Position numbers and translations under genes: made by a program. Below the pieces are notes generated by a model. That model was not told the origin of the DNA and searched no databases. It saw nothing but the letters and a program-made list of their open reading frames with translations. DNA of 60,468 nucleotides from a virus: the IMG/VR virus record IMGVR_UViG_3300025428_000005, positions 1 through 60,468 of that record; one strand, written 5' to 3'. Shown piece after piece: positions 45,163 through 51,512 of this stretch; positions within the stretch are counted from its first letter, which is position 1, and every line of letters begins with the position of its first letter.

Positions 45163-45191
45163 TTGACTGGCATGTTAAAATTTTTTATATT
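45163..45191 (+). promoter_or_regulatory. Weak candidate plus-strand promoter
   Basis: TTGACT, 17 nt, TATATT resembles a general bacterial sigma-70 promoter and points towards the gene at 45418. Bacteroidota do not normally use this form and the region is AT-rich, so a chance match is quite possible. Confidence 0.25.
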
Positions 45192-45196
45192 ATATA

Positions 45197-45230
45197 TCAA
45201 GTTATTTATTAGGTTGCAAGTCAAGTTATT
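45197..45230. repeat. Direct repeat in the divergent region
   Basis: TCAAGTTATT occurs at 45197-45206 and again at 45221-45230, a 24-bp period, in AT-rich sequence between the two transcription blocks. It may be a protein-binding or origin element. Confidence 0.45.
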
Positions 45231-45241
45231 AGATGAGAAAT

Positions 45242-45256
45242 AACCCCCTGGGGGTT
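45242..45256. promoter_or_regulatory. Perfect 15-bp palindrome
   Basis: AACCCCC-T-GGGGGTT has exact 7-bp arms. A G/C block in a very AT-rich region between divergent blocks is a candidate operator or replication-initiation site. As RNA its 1-nt loop would not fold fully. Confidence 0.5.
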
Positions 45257-45371
45257 GATAGGGTAGAAATTTTTTTGGTAAAATTTTTAGGGTTTTAATA
45301 GGGTGTTTTAAAAAGTTGTTTATATGTAGTTAAGGGGGGAGGTCCACTTAGTAAACCCGGTCTTGGTCTTA

Positions 45372-45392
45372 GCGGGAGGAATAGTCCCCCGC
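45372..45392 (+). other. Leader hairpin before the gene at 45418
   Basis: GCGGGAGG and TCCCCCGC form a GC-rich stem with one mismatch, ending 25 nt before the ATG. A G-run at about 45333-45341 could compete for the same C-run, so two leader folds are possible. Confidence 0.45.
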
Positions 45393-45417
45393 ATTAAACC
45401 TTAAACCCTTAACAACT

Positions 45418-45882
45418 ATGAGCAAATCTTTCAAATCGTTTAGCAATGCAGTAACTGTAGTGCTTAACCCAGAAACAAAAACCCTTATCACCCCAATGAA
45501 AGTTGAGGCAGGTAAAACACCAAGGTCTTACATTAGATTAGAGCAAAGTGCTCTTGATGCCAATGGTAACTTTCGTGCACGTGTAGCCTTGATGAAAGGT
45601 GACCACACGTTCATTGAGGATATGGTATCTTCTATGGCTTTGGTTGCAGGTGACATTCTTCCCGGCAAAATCATTCGACAAGAATCGTTTGAGCCTTTCA
45701 CGAAGAACCAGAAGCCTGTTACAGAGGGTAAAGACGGTGCAATCTCTAAGATTGCCGGTAAACCGTACTACATGCGCTATGTGTACACAGAGGATATGTC
45801 CGCTGTAGATACATTGTTGCCTCGTAATGCTGTTGCTGTTGCAGAGCCTACTACACAGCCTGCCGCAGAGCAGATTGCATAG
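45418..45882 (+). CDS. Highly expressed early protein, possibly single-stranded-DNA-binding
   Basis: A 154-residue protein with beta-rich first 130 residues and a flexible Ala/Thr/Pro tail (AVAEPTTQPAAEQIA). A beta barrel plus disordered tail fits an SSB-like protein, but no OB-fold motif proves it. Codons ending in C and G (such as ATC, GGC, CGT) are more common than in neighbours, a sign of high expression. It stands alone between a leader hairpin and a terminator. Confidence 0.6.
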   Translation: MSKSFKSFSNAVTVVLNPETKTLITPMKVEAGKTPRSYIRLEQSALDANGNFRARVALMKGDHTFIEDMVSSMALVAGDILPGKIIRQESFEPFTKNQKPVTEGKDGAISKIAGKPYYMRYVYTEDMSAVDTLLPRNAVAVAEPTTQPAAEQIA

Positions 45883-45908
45883 TACATTACCGAAGTACAT
45901 TACCGAAG
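45883..45908. repeat. Perfect tandem 13-bp repeat
   Basis: TACATTACCGAAG is repeated twice without a gap directly after the stop codon of the gene at 45418. It may be a protein-binding site or a slippage duplication. Confidence 0.6.
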
Positions 45909-45911
45909 TTC

Positions 45912-45943
45912 TTCCCTGCGTATCTTAGGATACGTGGGGGGAA
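45912..45943 (+). terminator. Hairpin terminator after the gene at 45418
   Basis: An inner stem CGTATC/GATACG with loop TTAG lies inside an outer TTCCC/GGGAA pairing with bulged bases, followed by TTTCTT. It would isolate this transcript from the downstream early genes. Confidence 0.55.
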
Positions 45944-46028
45944 TTTCTTAAAAATGGTAGAACAATTTAGTCGTGAAATACAGATGATTTAATAACTCAC
46001 TAGTTAATCCAATTTAATACCTTATAAT

Positions 46029-46139
46029 ATGACACACAATCTAATCTTTACAGGTATAGTTATCCTCACAGTTATAAGTGGAGGTTATCTATTAGTAAAT
46101 AGTGTTAAGTTATTTAGAGAGTTATTTGATGAGTTATGA
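46029..46139 (+). CDS. Tiny membrane protein
   Basis: A 36-residue frame with one membrane helix (about 5-23) and a charged tail ending FRELFDEL. It follows AT-rich leader sequence. Small size makes this tentative; small membrane proteins are frequent among early phage genes. Confidence 0.4.
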   Translation: MTHNLIFTGIVILTVISGGYLLVNSVKLFRELFDEL

Positions 46140-46172
46140 AGAGTCAGATAGATGTTAGTATAGGATATAGCA

Positions 46173-46185
46173 TGACATTTTGTCA
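46173..46185. promoter_or_regulatory. Operator-like palindrome 1
   Basis: TGACA-TTT-TGTCA, exact 5-bp arms, in the 284-nt non-coding region before the early gene run. Its centre is 21 bp (two helical turns) from palindrome 2. Confidence 0.6.
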
Positions 46186-46193
46186 GGTATGTA

Positions 46194-46206
46194 TGACAGT
46201 TTGTCA
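46194..46206. promoter_or_regulatory. Operator-like palindrome 2
   Basis: TGACA-GTT-TGTCA; arms extend to 6 bp (ATGACA/TGTCAT). It is next to palindrome 1 on the same face of the helix. Confidence 0.6.
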
Positions 46207-46266
46207 TGTTTTTATTCTAAATTAGTTAAAATTTGGCAGATTTTGGTTAGGTTTTGATGAATTAAC

Positions 46267-46279
46267 TGACAGATTGTCA
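46267..46279. promoter_or_regulatory. Operator-like palindrome 3
   Basis: TGACA-GAT-TGTCA; arms extend to 6 bp (CTGACA/TGTCAG). Spacing to palindrome 2 is 73 bp, close to seven helical turns. The rest of the 46140-46423 gap is AT-rich leader without a gene. Confidence 0.6.
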
Positions 46280-46423
46280 GGTACAACCCTCAAAACCTTA
46301 TCTCAACTCTAAAAACATCTCAAAAATCTTTCATTTCCCAAAAAAAGCACATTACATAACTTTATAACTACACTTCACTAAACTAACCAACTAACTAAAC
46401 ATTTAACCTAACACAATTAACCT

Positions 46424-46678
46424 ATGGAAACACAATATACTCCTAAACTACATATTTTTGAGCATTTAGTAGAGAAATACACAATTGCAATAGAGCAAGT
46501 TAGAAAAACTCTTAAAATTTGGGCTAATATAGATACACCTGACGCGGCAGATCAAATCAATGGATATGAAAATTTACTTCAAGACTTAATTGAAGAAAAA
46601 GCTGCATTAGAAGATATAGTTAAACTATTCTCTGGTAAGTATACGATTACCAGACAAACCTATGATGATGAACTTTAG
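46424..46678 (+). CDS. Small helical early protein
   Basis: An 84-residue, acidic, almost fully helical protein, first clear gene after the three palindromes. The leader is free of Shine-Dalgarno sequence and rich in AACTAA. No family recognised. Confidence 0.6.
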   Translation: METQYTPKLHIFEHLVEKYTIAIEQVRKTLKIWANIDTPDAADQINGYENLLQDLIEEKAALEDIVKLFSGKYTITRQTYDDEL

Positions 46679-46704
46679 TAACTAATAATTACACAAGAAA
46701 AGAT

Positions 46705-46923
46705 ATGACACTAGAAGAAGTTAAATCAAGGTTATGTTTTTACGATCCAAGGAACCCCTATTCTTTATTTGACCCATGCGACCCAGAATCACAATCTAGA
46801 GATTGTAGTTGTGATAATTGCTTTTATGGCAGAGCTAAATTAGCAGAAGAAATACTTATGTTAAAAGCAGAGTTATCTGCAATACAACAATCATTAAAAA
46901 ACATATGTCTAAGCATCAAATAA
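46705..46923 (+). CDS. Small Cys-rich early protein
   Basis: A 72-residue protein with Cys at 11, 25, 34, 36 and 39 (CSCDNC near 34-39), probably a small metal site, then a helical tail. No known family. Confidence 0.55.
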   Translation: MTLEEVKSRLCFYDPRNPYSLFDPCDPESQSRDCSCDNCFYGRAKLAEEILMLKAELSAIQQSLKNICLSIK

Positions 46924-46932
46924 GAAAATAAT

Positions 46933-47213
46933 ATGGAGCCAAAATTAAAAAAAAATAAAACAATATTTGATAAAGTAAAAAAATATGAAGATGCATTAGA
47001 TGTTTTGGATATAACAGGAAATGGAGATGCTTCTTATCGAATTGGAATTATTGCAAAGGCTTTAAATGAAGGATGGAAACCAGATTGGGAAAACGGAAAT
47101 CAAAAGAATTAGTAAAACATTTAAATAAAATAGCAAAAATTGATTTGGAAACATTTTTTAATATTGAGAAAGATTATTCTAAATTAAAGAAAAAATTTTA
47201 TTATATAAAATAA
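46933..47213 (+). pseudogene. Broken shortened copy of the gene at 47225
   Basis: The first frame codes for 59 residues (ATG 46933, TAG at 47112) starting MEPKLKK and containing IIAKALNEGWKPDW. Past the stop, another frame continues with KELVKHLNKIAKIDLETFFN, ending near 47213. Both parts match the next gene in order (MEPKFK, IIVKALNEGWVADW, SEELAYHLIKIAEKELLEYF). The copy has lost the N-terminal domain and a middle segment and is shifted in frame. The short first part may still be translated. Confidence 0.65.
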
Positions 47214-47224
47214 AAATAAAACAT

Positions 47225-47920
47225 ATGGAACCAAAATTTAAAATCGGAGATAAAGTAAGAGTTAATTACAGCGGAAAAGACTCAATTTTTACTATTGATG
47301 AAATTGTTTATTTCGACAACTGCATGAGATATGGAGTTGAAGAAGCATTTCCATTATTTAATGAAGATGACCTTAAATTAGTCCAAGAAGAAGAACCACG
47401 CAAAATTATTGGCTACAAAGTACCATTTGATATGTTTGGTGGAGACTGGAAGAAGGGGGATGTAGTAACAAGTATGGATAATATACTATATCATATACCT
47501 GGTATTACATTGTGTTCAATCCCTAAAGAAGTTGTAGAAACTTGGGAACCAGTCTATGAAGAAGTGGAAAAACCTAAAATAATCTTTGAGAGAGTTACCG
47601 ATCTTCGATCAGCATGCAAGGAATTAGGTATAGAGCACAGCGAGAAATTCTTCAACAAAGAAGATTATGGTTCAGTAGGAGCAATGGCACGTCTTGTGAT
47701 TATAGTTAAAGCATTGAATGAAGGATGGGTAGCTGATTGGGATGATGATGAACAAAATAAATGGAGTTTAGCATATAACACTAGAACTAAAAAACTATTT
47801 GCTGACCGTAATATAAGTTTACTTAAAATGCCAAAATCACTATACCTTAAATCAGAAGAATTGGCATATCACCTAATCAAGATTGCTGAAAAAGAATTGT
47901 TAGAGTACTTCAATAATTAA
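47225..47920 (+). CDS. Two-domain early protein with SH3-like N-terminus
   Basis: A 231-residue protein. FKIGDKVRVNYSGKD (5-19) starts a small SH3/KOW-like barrel. The second domain carries KALNEGWVADWDD and a KWSLAY strand, a domain found on its own in many Bacteroidota phages and prophages. Function unknown. A broken copy lies just upstream, a sign of duplication. Confidence 0.65.
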   Translation: MEPKFKIGDKVRVNYSGKDSIFTIDEIVYFDNCMRYGVEEAFPLFNEDDLKLVQEEEPRKIIGYKVPFDMFGGDWKKGDVVTSMDNILYHIPGITLCSIPKEVVETWEPVYEEVEKPKIIFERVTDLRSACKELGIEHSEKFFNKEDYGSVGAMARLVIIVKALNEGWVADWDDDEQNKWSLAYNTRTKKLFADRNISLLKMPKSLYLKSEELAYHLIKIAEKELLEYFNN

Positions 47921-47923
47921 TCT

Positions 47924-48033
47924 AATATTACCACAGTTGAGATGTACAACTCACGAAAGAATAAGCTTATAGTGCCTATTCAAAATATCTGAATAACAAT
48001 GAGAGATAATTCGGTCAGATACTGTGGTATATT
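47924..48033 (+). ncRNA. Multi-stem intergenic RNA
   Basis: AATATTACCACAGT (47924-47937) pairs with ACTGTGGTATATT (48021-48033): 13 bp with one bulge. Inside are further stems, TGAG/CTCA near 47938-47953 and TATTCA/TGAATA (47977-47995). This fills the 130-nt gap between genes with a closed multi-branch shape. It does not match tRNA, and I see no hammerhead core. Class unknown. Confidence 0.5.
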
Positions 48034-48050
48034 ACAAAACAACTAAACCT

Positions 48051-48212
48051 ATGAGAAAAGTAAAACATTTAATTAACTACGTATTTAACAAGCACTTAGG
48101 CTTCTGTAGAGAATGTCATTCAGATATATACTACAGAGATAAAGTATTTGTATTTCCTATATGGGAATGTTCCAAATGCCATCATCCACATAATAAATTC
48201 GATCTACAATGA
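48051..48212 (+). CDS. Zinc-ribbon early protein
   Basis: A 53-residue basic protein with CREC (19-22) and CSKC (40-43), a two-knuckle zinc ribbon. The frame is open from a GTG at 48024 inside the upstream RNA stem, but the ATG at 48051 has the usual ACTAAACCT leader and is chosen. Confidence 0.6.
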   Translation: MRKVKHLINYVFNKHLGFCRECHSDIYYRDKVFVFPIWECSKCHHPHNKFDLQ

Positions 48213-48301
48213 AAGTCTTTAAATACATACTTTACAAAGTATTAGATATATTTCATTATAAACAACTAAAAGTTTTAAGAAGTGACACTACTAATAAATA
48301 A
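48209..48301 (+). CDS. Tiny basic protein
   Basis: A 30-residue frame overlapping the previous stop in ATGA, rich in Lys, Tyr and Phe. Translational coupling supports it; size makes it uncertain. Confidence 0.35.
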   Translation: MKVFKYILYKVLDIFHYKQLKVLRSDTTNK

Positions 48302-48401
48302 TCCAAGACAACCAGATAGATTCGATAGAATACTTCTTATGGTACTATTAACTCTTCTTTTATTTGTCTTTAGTACAATTATTTACATTTCAACTCTTTA
48401 A
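48282..48401 (+). CDS. Tiny membrane protein
   Basis: A 39-residue frame starting at GTG with a single membrane helix (about 18-37). It overlaps the previous tiny frame by 20 nt and ends 2 nt before the next ATG. Tentative. Confidence 0.35.
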   Translation: MTLLINNPRQPDRFDRILLMVLLTLLLFVFSTIIYISTL

Positions 48402-48403
48402 TT

Positions 48404-48634
48404 ATGAACATGTTAGAAGCAGAACAAGAAGTAGCTGATCTAGAAGATAAAGGTAAAAAATCACATGATACTATAGTATTAAATGATTCACGCACTGCTG
48501 CTATAACTTATGGTAGTAATGTTGAAGGTAATTTTTTATACATTTATAGCTATGTAAATAGAGATAACCATTTAGTTACTTGTAGTAGATTAGAATTAAT
48601 CAAACATTTAGCCTATAAACTAATAGGTAAATAG
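48404..48634 (+). CDS. Small hypothetical early protein
   Basis: A 76-residue protein with an acidic helix followed by a beta-rich part (TIVLNDSRTAAITYGSN). It lies 6 nt before the tRNA. No family recognised. Confidence 0.55.
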   Translation: MNMLEAEQEVADLEDKGKKSHDTIVLNDSRTAAITYGSNVEGNFLYIYSYVNRDNHLVTCSRLELIKHLAYKLIGK

Positions 48635-48640
48635 AATTAA

Positions 48641-48714
48641 GGGCCTTTAACTCAGTTGGTTAGAGTAAAACACTCATAATGTTTAAGTCATAGGTTCGAG
48701 CCCTATAAGGCCCA
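48641..48714 (+). tRNA. tRNA-Met (anticodon CAT)
   Basis: Full cloverleaf of 74 nt: acceptor GGGCCTT/AAGGCCC, D-stem ACTC/GAGT, anticodon stem AAACA/TGTTT with loop CTCATAA, T-arm ATAGG-TTCGAGC-CCTAT, discriminator A. CCA is not encoded. CAT may be Met or, if modified to lysidine, Ile. It supports AT-rich codon use or replaces a host tRNA lost in infection. Confidence 0.93.
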
Positions 48715-48757
48715 CATAATAAACTAAATTATAAACTAAACCTAAACTAAATTATCT

Positions 48758-48832
48758 ATGTACAACAATGTAATTATTATTGACAATACAACTGGATTAG
48801 TTGTAGTAACTAAACAATCTAAACTAAACTAA
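48758..48832 (+). CDS. Tiny hypothetical peptide
   Basis: A 24-residue frame (MYNNVIIIDNTTGLVVVTKQ and four more) after an AAACTAAAC leader. Support comes from the leader and spacing only. Confidence 0.3.
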   Translation: MYNNVIIIDNTTGLVVVTKQSKLN

Positions 48833-48834
48833 CT

Positions 48835-48918
48835 ATGGAAAACTTCTATTTAGAGGACTTAAATGTAGAGTATTTTACTCTTACATTGAATGATTTTAAT
48901 GTAATGTTAAACAATTAA
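48835..48918 (+). CDS. Tiny hypothetical peptide
   Basis: A 27-residue acidic frame after a CTAAACTAAACTAACT leader, with the next ATG 11 nt beyond its stop. Tentative for the same reason as its neighbour. Confidence 0.3.
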   Translation: MENFYLEDLNVEYFTLTLNDFNVMLNN

Positions 48919-48929
48919 ACTAAACAATT

Positions 48930-49154
48930 ATGACAAGTACTACAACATTAAAACCTGTAACTGGATTTGCAGGTGTAATATCTAATGATATTAAAGACTT
49001 CAAAGATAAACAAGATATGATCTTTCAACAAAAGATGTTAAAAGCTTATATACAAGGTGCTGAAGCATTCCGTTGGGGTTATAGAACTACAGCTGAAGGA
49101 TTAAGAGTTCCTGCGTGGTTTGAAGTTAAAAGACGTGTAATAAATAAAAACTAA
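48930..49154 (+). CDS. Small conserved phage protein
   Basis: A 74-residue protein with a central helix KMLKAYIQGAEAFRWGY and a short beta end with VPAWFEVKRR. Similar small proteins occur in Bacteroidota phages as far as I recall. Function unknown. Confidence 0.55.
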   Translation: MTSTTTLKPVTGFAGVISNDIKDFKDKQDMIFQQKMLKAYIQGAEAFRWGYRTTAEGLRVPAWFEVKRRVINKN

Positions 49155-49158
49155 AGTT

Positions 49159-49521
49159 ATGGGATTAGATCAGTATGCTTATAGAAGAAGGCAAGATGCA
49201 GTAAATAATGATGAAGACATACAGTTAATGTATTGGAGAAAACACCCTAATTTACAAGGCTTTATGGAGAATCTTTGGAGAATTAAGAATCCAGAATTAG
49301 CTACAGAAGGTGTAGACTTTAATTGTGTATATGTAGATCTAAACTTAAGTGATATTTTAGAACTAGAAAACTCAATTAAAGAAGATAAATTACCTCATAC
49401 AGAAGGATTTTTCTTTGGTGCATCTAGTGAACATCACAAACAATCAACTTTAGAGTTTATAGATTATGCTAAAGAAGCATTATCTGAAGGCGATAAAGTA
49501 TTATACTACTCTTGGTGGTAA
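49159..49521 (+). CDS. MGLDxY-family phage protein
   Basis: A 120-residue protein of a widespread phage family: MGLDQYA start, YWRKHPNLQGFM (25-36), a FNCVYVDL strand, LPHTEGFFFG (78-87), and a C-terminal LYYSWW. Several Trp, His and Tyr positions are conserved-looking, so an enzyme is possible, but the role is unknown to me. Confidence 0.7.
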   Translation: MGLDQYAYRRRQDAVNNDEDIQLMYWRKHPNLQGFMENLWRIKNPELATEGVDFNCVYVDLNLSDILELENSIKEDKLPHTEGFFFGASSEHHKQSTLEFIDYAKEALSEGDKVLYYSWW

Positions 49522-49532
49522 ATTAACAATAT

Positions 49533-49604
49533 TAAGGTATAAGTAGACAAAAAACCGTTCTTTATTAGATTAGCAGCCCCTAATTTACGTCTACTTGTAC
49601 CTTA
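49533..49604 (+). ncRNA. Long stem-loop between early genes
   Basis: TAAGGTATAAGTAGAC (49533-49548) pairs with GTCTACTTGTACCTTA (49589-49604), 16 bp with one G-U. The 40-nt loop contains a further ATTAG/CTAAT stem. It fills the 121-nt gap. No U-run follows, so a regulatory or processed RNA is more likely than a terminator. Confidence 0.55.
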
Positions 49605-49642
49605 TACTTAACTAAATCAATAAACAGTTAAACTAACTAACT

Positions 49643-49837
49643 ATGTTTCCAAAATTCAATGACAGTTCTATGAATTCAGATATTCTAGGACTAGACTTAC
49701 CTAAATCTGTGACTAAAACACAAGGTATAAAGCACAAAACATCTATTGCAATATCTAATGTATATAATAAAGTAGATATATCAGTGCAAATCAATCCTTA
49801 CAGTAAGGATAGAACAGTAAGTATTAAGTATTATTAA
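49643..49837 (+). CDS. Small hypothetical early protein
   Basis: A 64-residue protein with a polar N-terminus and two or three strands at the end. Leader contains AAACTAACTAACT. No family recognised. Confidence 0.5.
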   Translation: MFPKFNDSSMNSDILGLDLPKSVTKTQGIKHKTSIAISNVYNKVDISVQINPYSKDRTVSIKYY

Positions 49838-49839
49838 CC

Positions 49840-49892
49840 TAATTAGTTCCTGATAAAAGTAGAGATATAGTACCAGGACTCTACACTAATTA
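49840..49892 (+). ncRNA. Compact nested pseudoknot RNA
   Basis: Three helices interlock with almost no unpaired junction: TAATTAGT/ACTAATTA (8 bp, outer), TCCTG/CAGGA (5 bp) and GTAGAG/CTCTAC (6 bp). Order is A-B-C-B'-C'-A', so B and C form an H-type pseudoknot inside A. Loops are ATAAAA and ATATAGTAC. It ends 14 nt before the next ATG, like a translational operator. B and C could instead be alternative hairpins, making a switch. Confidence 0.55.
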
Positions 49893-49906
49893 CAAAATAT
49901 TAAGAC

Positions 49907-50131
49907 ATGCATTTAACAGGTAAAGTATACGAATTACAATTAGTTAAGGCTAAAAAAGTCAAAGAATTAGAGGATTTAAGCACTCTTATATGGAATAGTA
50001 ATAAAACATATTCCGGTATGGAGAAAAGCTCTTTAATGCAAACTAGACACCTTCTAGTGGCAGAATTAGATAGTTTGACAGATAGAATTCAATCGTTAAT
50101 AGAAGAAATAGAACAATATGATGGCTGTTGA
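49907..50131 (+). CDS. Small coiled-coil early protein
   Basis: A 74-residue protein, mostly helical with heptad-like Leu spacing. Its start follows the pseudoknot. It overlaps the next gene by 14 nt. Family unknown. Confidence 0.55.
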   Translation: MHLTGKVYELQLVKAKKVKELEDLSTLIWNSNKTYSGMEKSSLMQTRHLLVAELDSLTDRIQSLIEEIEQYDGC

Positions 50132-50315
50132 TATATTTAATGCATATTGTGTAGAATGTTGTACAAAGATACTTATTAATACAGAGCAGAGTAGCTTACA
50201 TAAGATATATGTATGCCCTAATTGCGGGTATTACCACACATTCGATGATCTAATGATAGATCCTTGCGATTTACAATTTTATGATATGATAACTAGAACT
50301 AAAACAAATGACTAG
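50118..50315 (+). CDS. Zinc-ribbon early protein
   Basis: A 65-residue protein with CVECC (11-15) and CPNC (33-36), a zinc ribbon, then an acidic tail. It starts with two Met codons in a row; either may be used. Confidence 0.6.
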   Translation: MMAVDIFNAYCVECCTKILINTEQSSLHKIYVCPNCGYYHTFDDLMIDPCDLQFYDMITRTKTND

Positions 50316-50514
50316 AGAAGAAGTATTAGATAAAATAGACACAGTCGAGGAATTCTTGGTTAGGTCTTTAGAGCAACTTGATAGTGAAACTACTATACTA
50401 GAGTATGGTGAGATGGCTCTATTACAGTATCAGGTTGAACAGAGTAGAAAAGAGCTTAAAAGGTTAAATTCACTAATAAAAGTAATTAAAGATGATGAGT
50501 TTATTCAGGAATAG
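50308..50514 (+). CDS. Small helical early protein
   Basis: A 68-residue acidic helical protein that overlaps genes on both sides (8 and 23 nt). Family unknown. Confidence 0.55.
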   Translation: MTREEVLDKIDTVEEFLVRSLEQLDSETTILEYGEMALLQYQVEQSRKELKRLNSLIKVIKDDEFIQE

Positions 50515-50866
50515 CACAGATGAAGCTACAATAGAGGCTCTAAAGCATAAAGTAAATGCACTTGAAAGAAGCTTACAACATGTATATACTACGTATAGTA
50601 GGCTTAAAATTAAACAAGATGAAGCATTTAGTAGAATAGCTTACCTATCTACAGAAAAGCCTAAATTTGAAGTAGGAGATACATTTACGTATAAAGGTGA
50701 TGTATATTCTATTATAAGTAAGTGTTTAGCCTTAAATACTATGAATAATATAGAGTGGGATTATACTCTACTGTATAAAGATATAGCAGGAGCTATCATA
50801 TGTCACAAATTTCAAAGTGAATTAGAAGATAACTGGGTATTAACAAAACAAACTAAAACTAAATAA
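50492..50866 (+). CDS. Coiled coil plus small beta-domain protein
   Basis: A 124-residue protein with a coiled coil (8-50) and a C-terminal barrel-like part beginning PKFEVGDTFTYKGDVYSI. The next gene has the same layout, so the two are probably diverged copies. Function unknown. Confidence 0.55.
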   Translation: MMSLFRNSTDEATIEALKHKVNALERSLQHVYTTYSRLKIKQDEAFSRIAYLSTEKPKFEVGDTFTYKGDVYSIISKCLALNTMNNIEWDYTLLYKDIAGAIICHKFQSELEDNWVLTKQTKTK

Positions 50867-50867
50867 T

Positions 50868-51383
50868 ATGTTCAACAACAAATTAAGAACACAAACTTAC
50901 GAACTATTTAAAGATGTAAATGATTTATTATCTATTTCACATAGGAAGATTACTTCTGTAAGTAAAGAATTAGACGCTTTAACTATTGCGCACAAAGAAA
51001 CAAAGTATGATGTTAATGCTTTATCTGCTAAGTTAAAAGATATAGATTTTTCTAGCTTTGCACATGAGGCAAAATTAAATAAATTAATCACACTTATGGA
51101 TAGTAGATTAACATCTGCAGAAGAAGAAATAGAACGTTTAAATTGGACTATACTTAATCCCCCAAAGTATCGTAAAGGTCAGATAATCAACTATCTTGAA
51201 GTACCTTCATCTATAGTAAATGTTTACATAGGTAAAAATTCAGATAAAGATAATTGTTATGAATGGCTTGCGGATGTATTACGCCAAGATGGCTTTACTG
51301 GTACACGTGTACCTGAGGATGTGTTAGATTACTACACTAAATCAGAACCAAATAAAACAGGTAAAACATCACGTAAGAAGTAA
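50868..51383 (+). CDS. Coiled coil plus small beta-domain protein, longer copy
   Basis: A 171-residue protein with a long coiled coil (15-100) and a beta part starting PKYRKGQIINYLE, then a basic tail. It begins 1 nt after its paralogue. Probably an oligomer; role unknown. Confidence 0.55.
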   Translation: MFNNKLRTQTYELFKDVNDLLSISHRKITSVSKELDALTIAHKETKYDVNALSAKLKDIDFSSFAHEAKLNKLITLMDSRLTSAEEEIERLNWTILNPPKYRKGQIINYLEVPSSIVNVYIGKNSDKDNCYEWLADVLRQDGFTGTRVPEDVLDYYTKSEPNKTGKTSRKK

Positions 51384-51393
51384 TTAAGTAAAG

Positions 51394-51466
51394 TAGTTAG
51401 TCGTATAATGGTAATACAGTATGTATACAAGCATGACAATGTAGGTTCGACTCCTACTTAACTACC
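51394..51466 (+). tRNA. tRNA-like element with irregular anticodon arm
   Basis: Acceptor TAGTTAG/TTAACTA (one wobble), D-arm GTAT-AATGGTA-ATAC and a perfect T-arm GTAGG-TTCGACT-CCTAC are tRNA features. The anticodon arm is irregular: GTATG/CATGA pairs four of five positions with an 8-nt loop TATACAAG. The amino acid cannot be assigned. It may be a decayed tRNA, or a tRNA with an enlarged loop. Confidence 0.5.
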
Positions 51467-51512
51467 TCTATTTTCATAGGTAGACTGTAGAGATACAGAA
51501 GTTTAGTTTAGG

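Noticed and set aside
45538-45900. 120-residue minus-strand frame over the gene at 45418
   Set aside because: Cys/Arg-rich translation with no motif, opposite a gene with good leader, codon bias and terminator.
47095-47115. Programmed frameshift joining the two frames of the broken copy
   Set aside because: No good slippery heptamer, and a segment present in the intact gene is missing, so decay explains it better.
47924-48033. Hammerhead ribozyme (a CGAAA follows a hairpin)
   Set aside because: The CTGATGA strand is absent at the needed place.
49840-49892. HDV-like or theta ribozyme
   Set aside because: The P3 hairpin and P1.1 pairing are missing; only a simple pseudoknot inside a stem is present.
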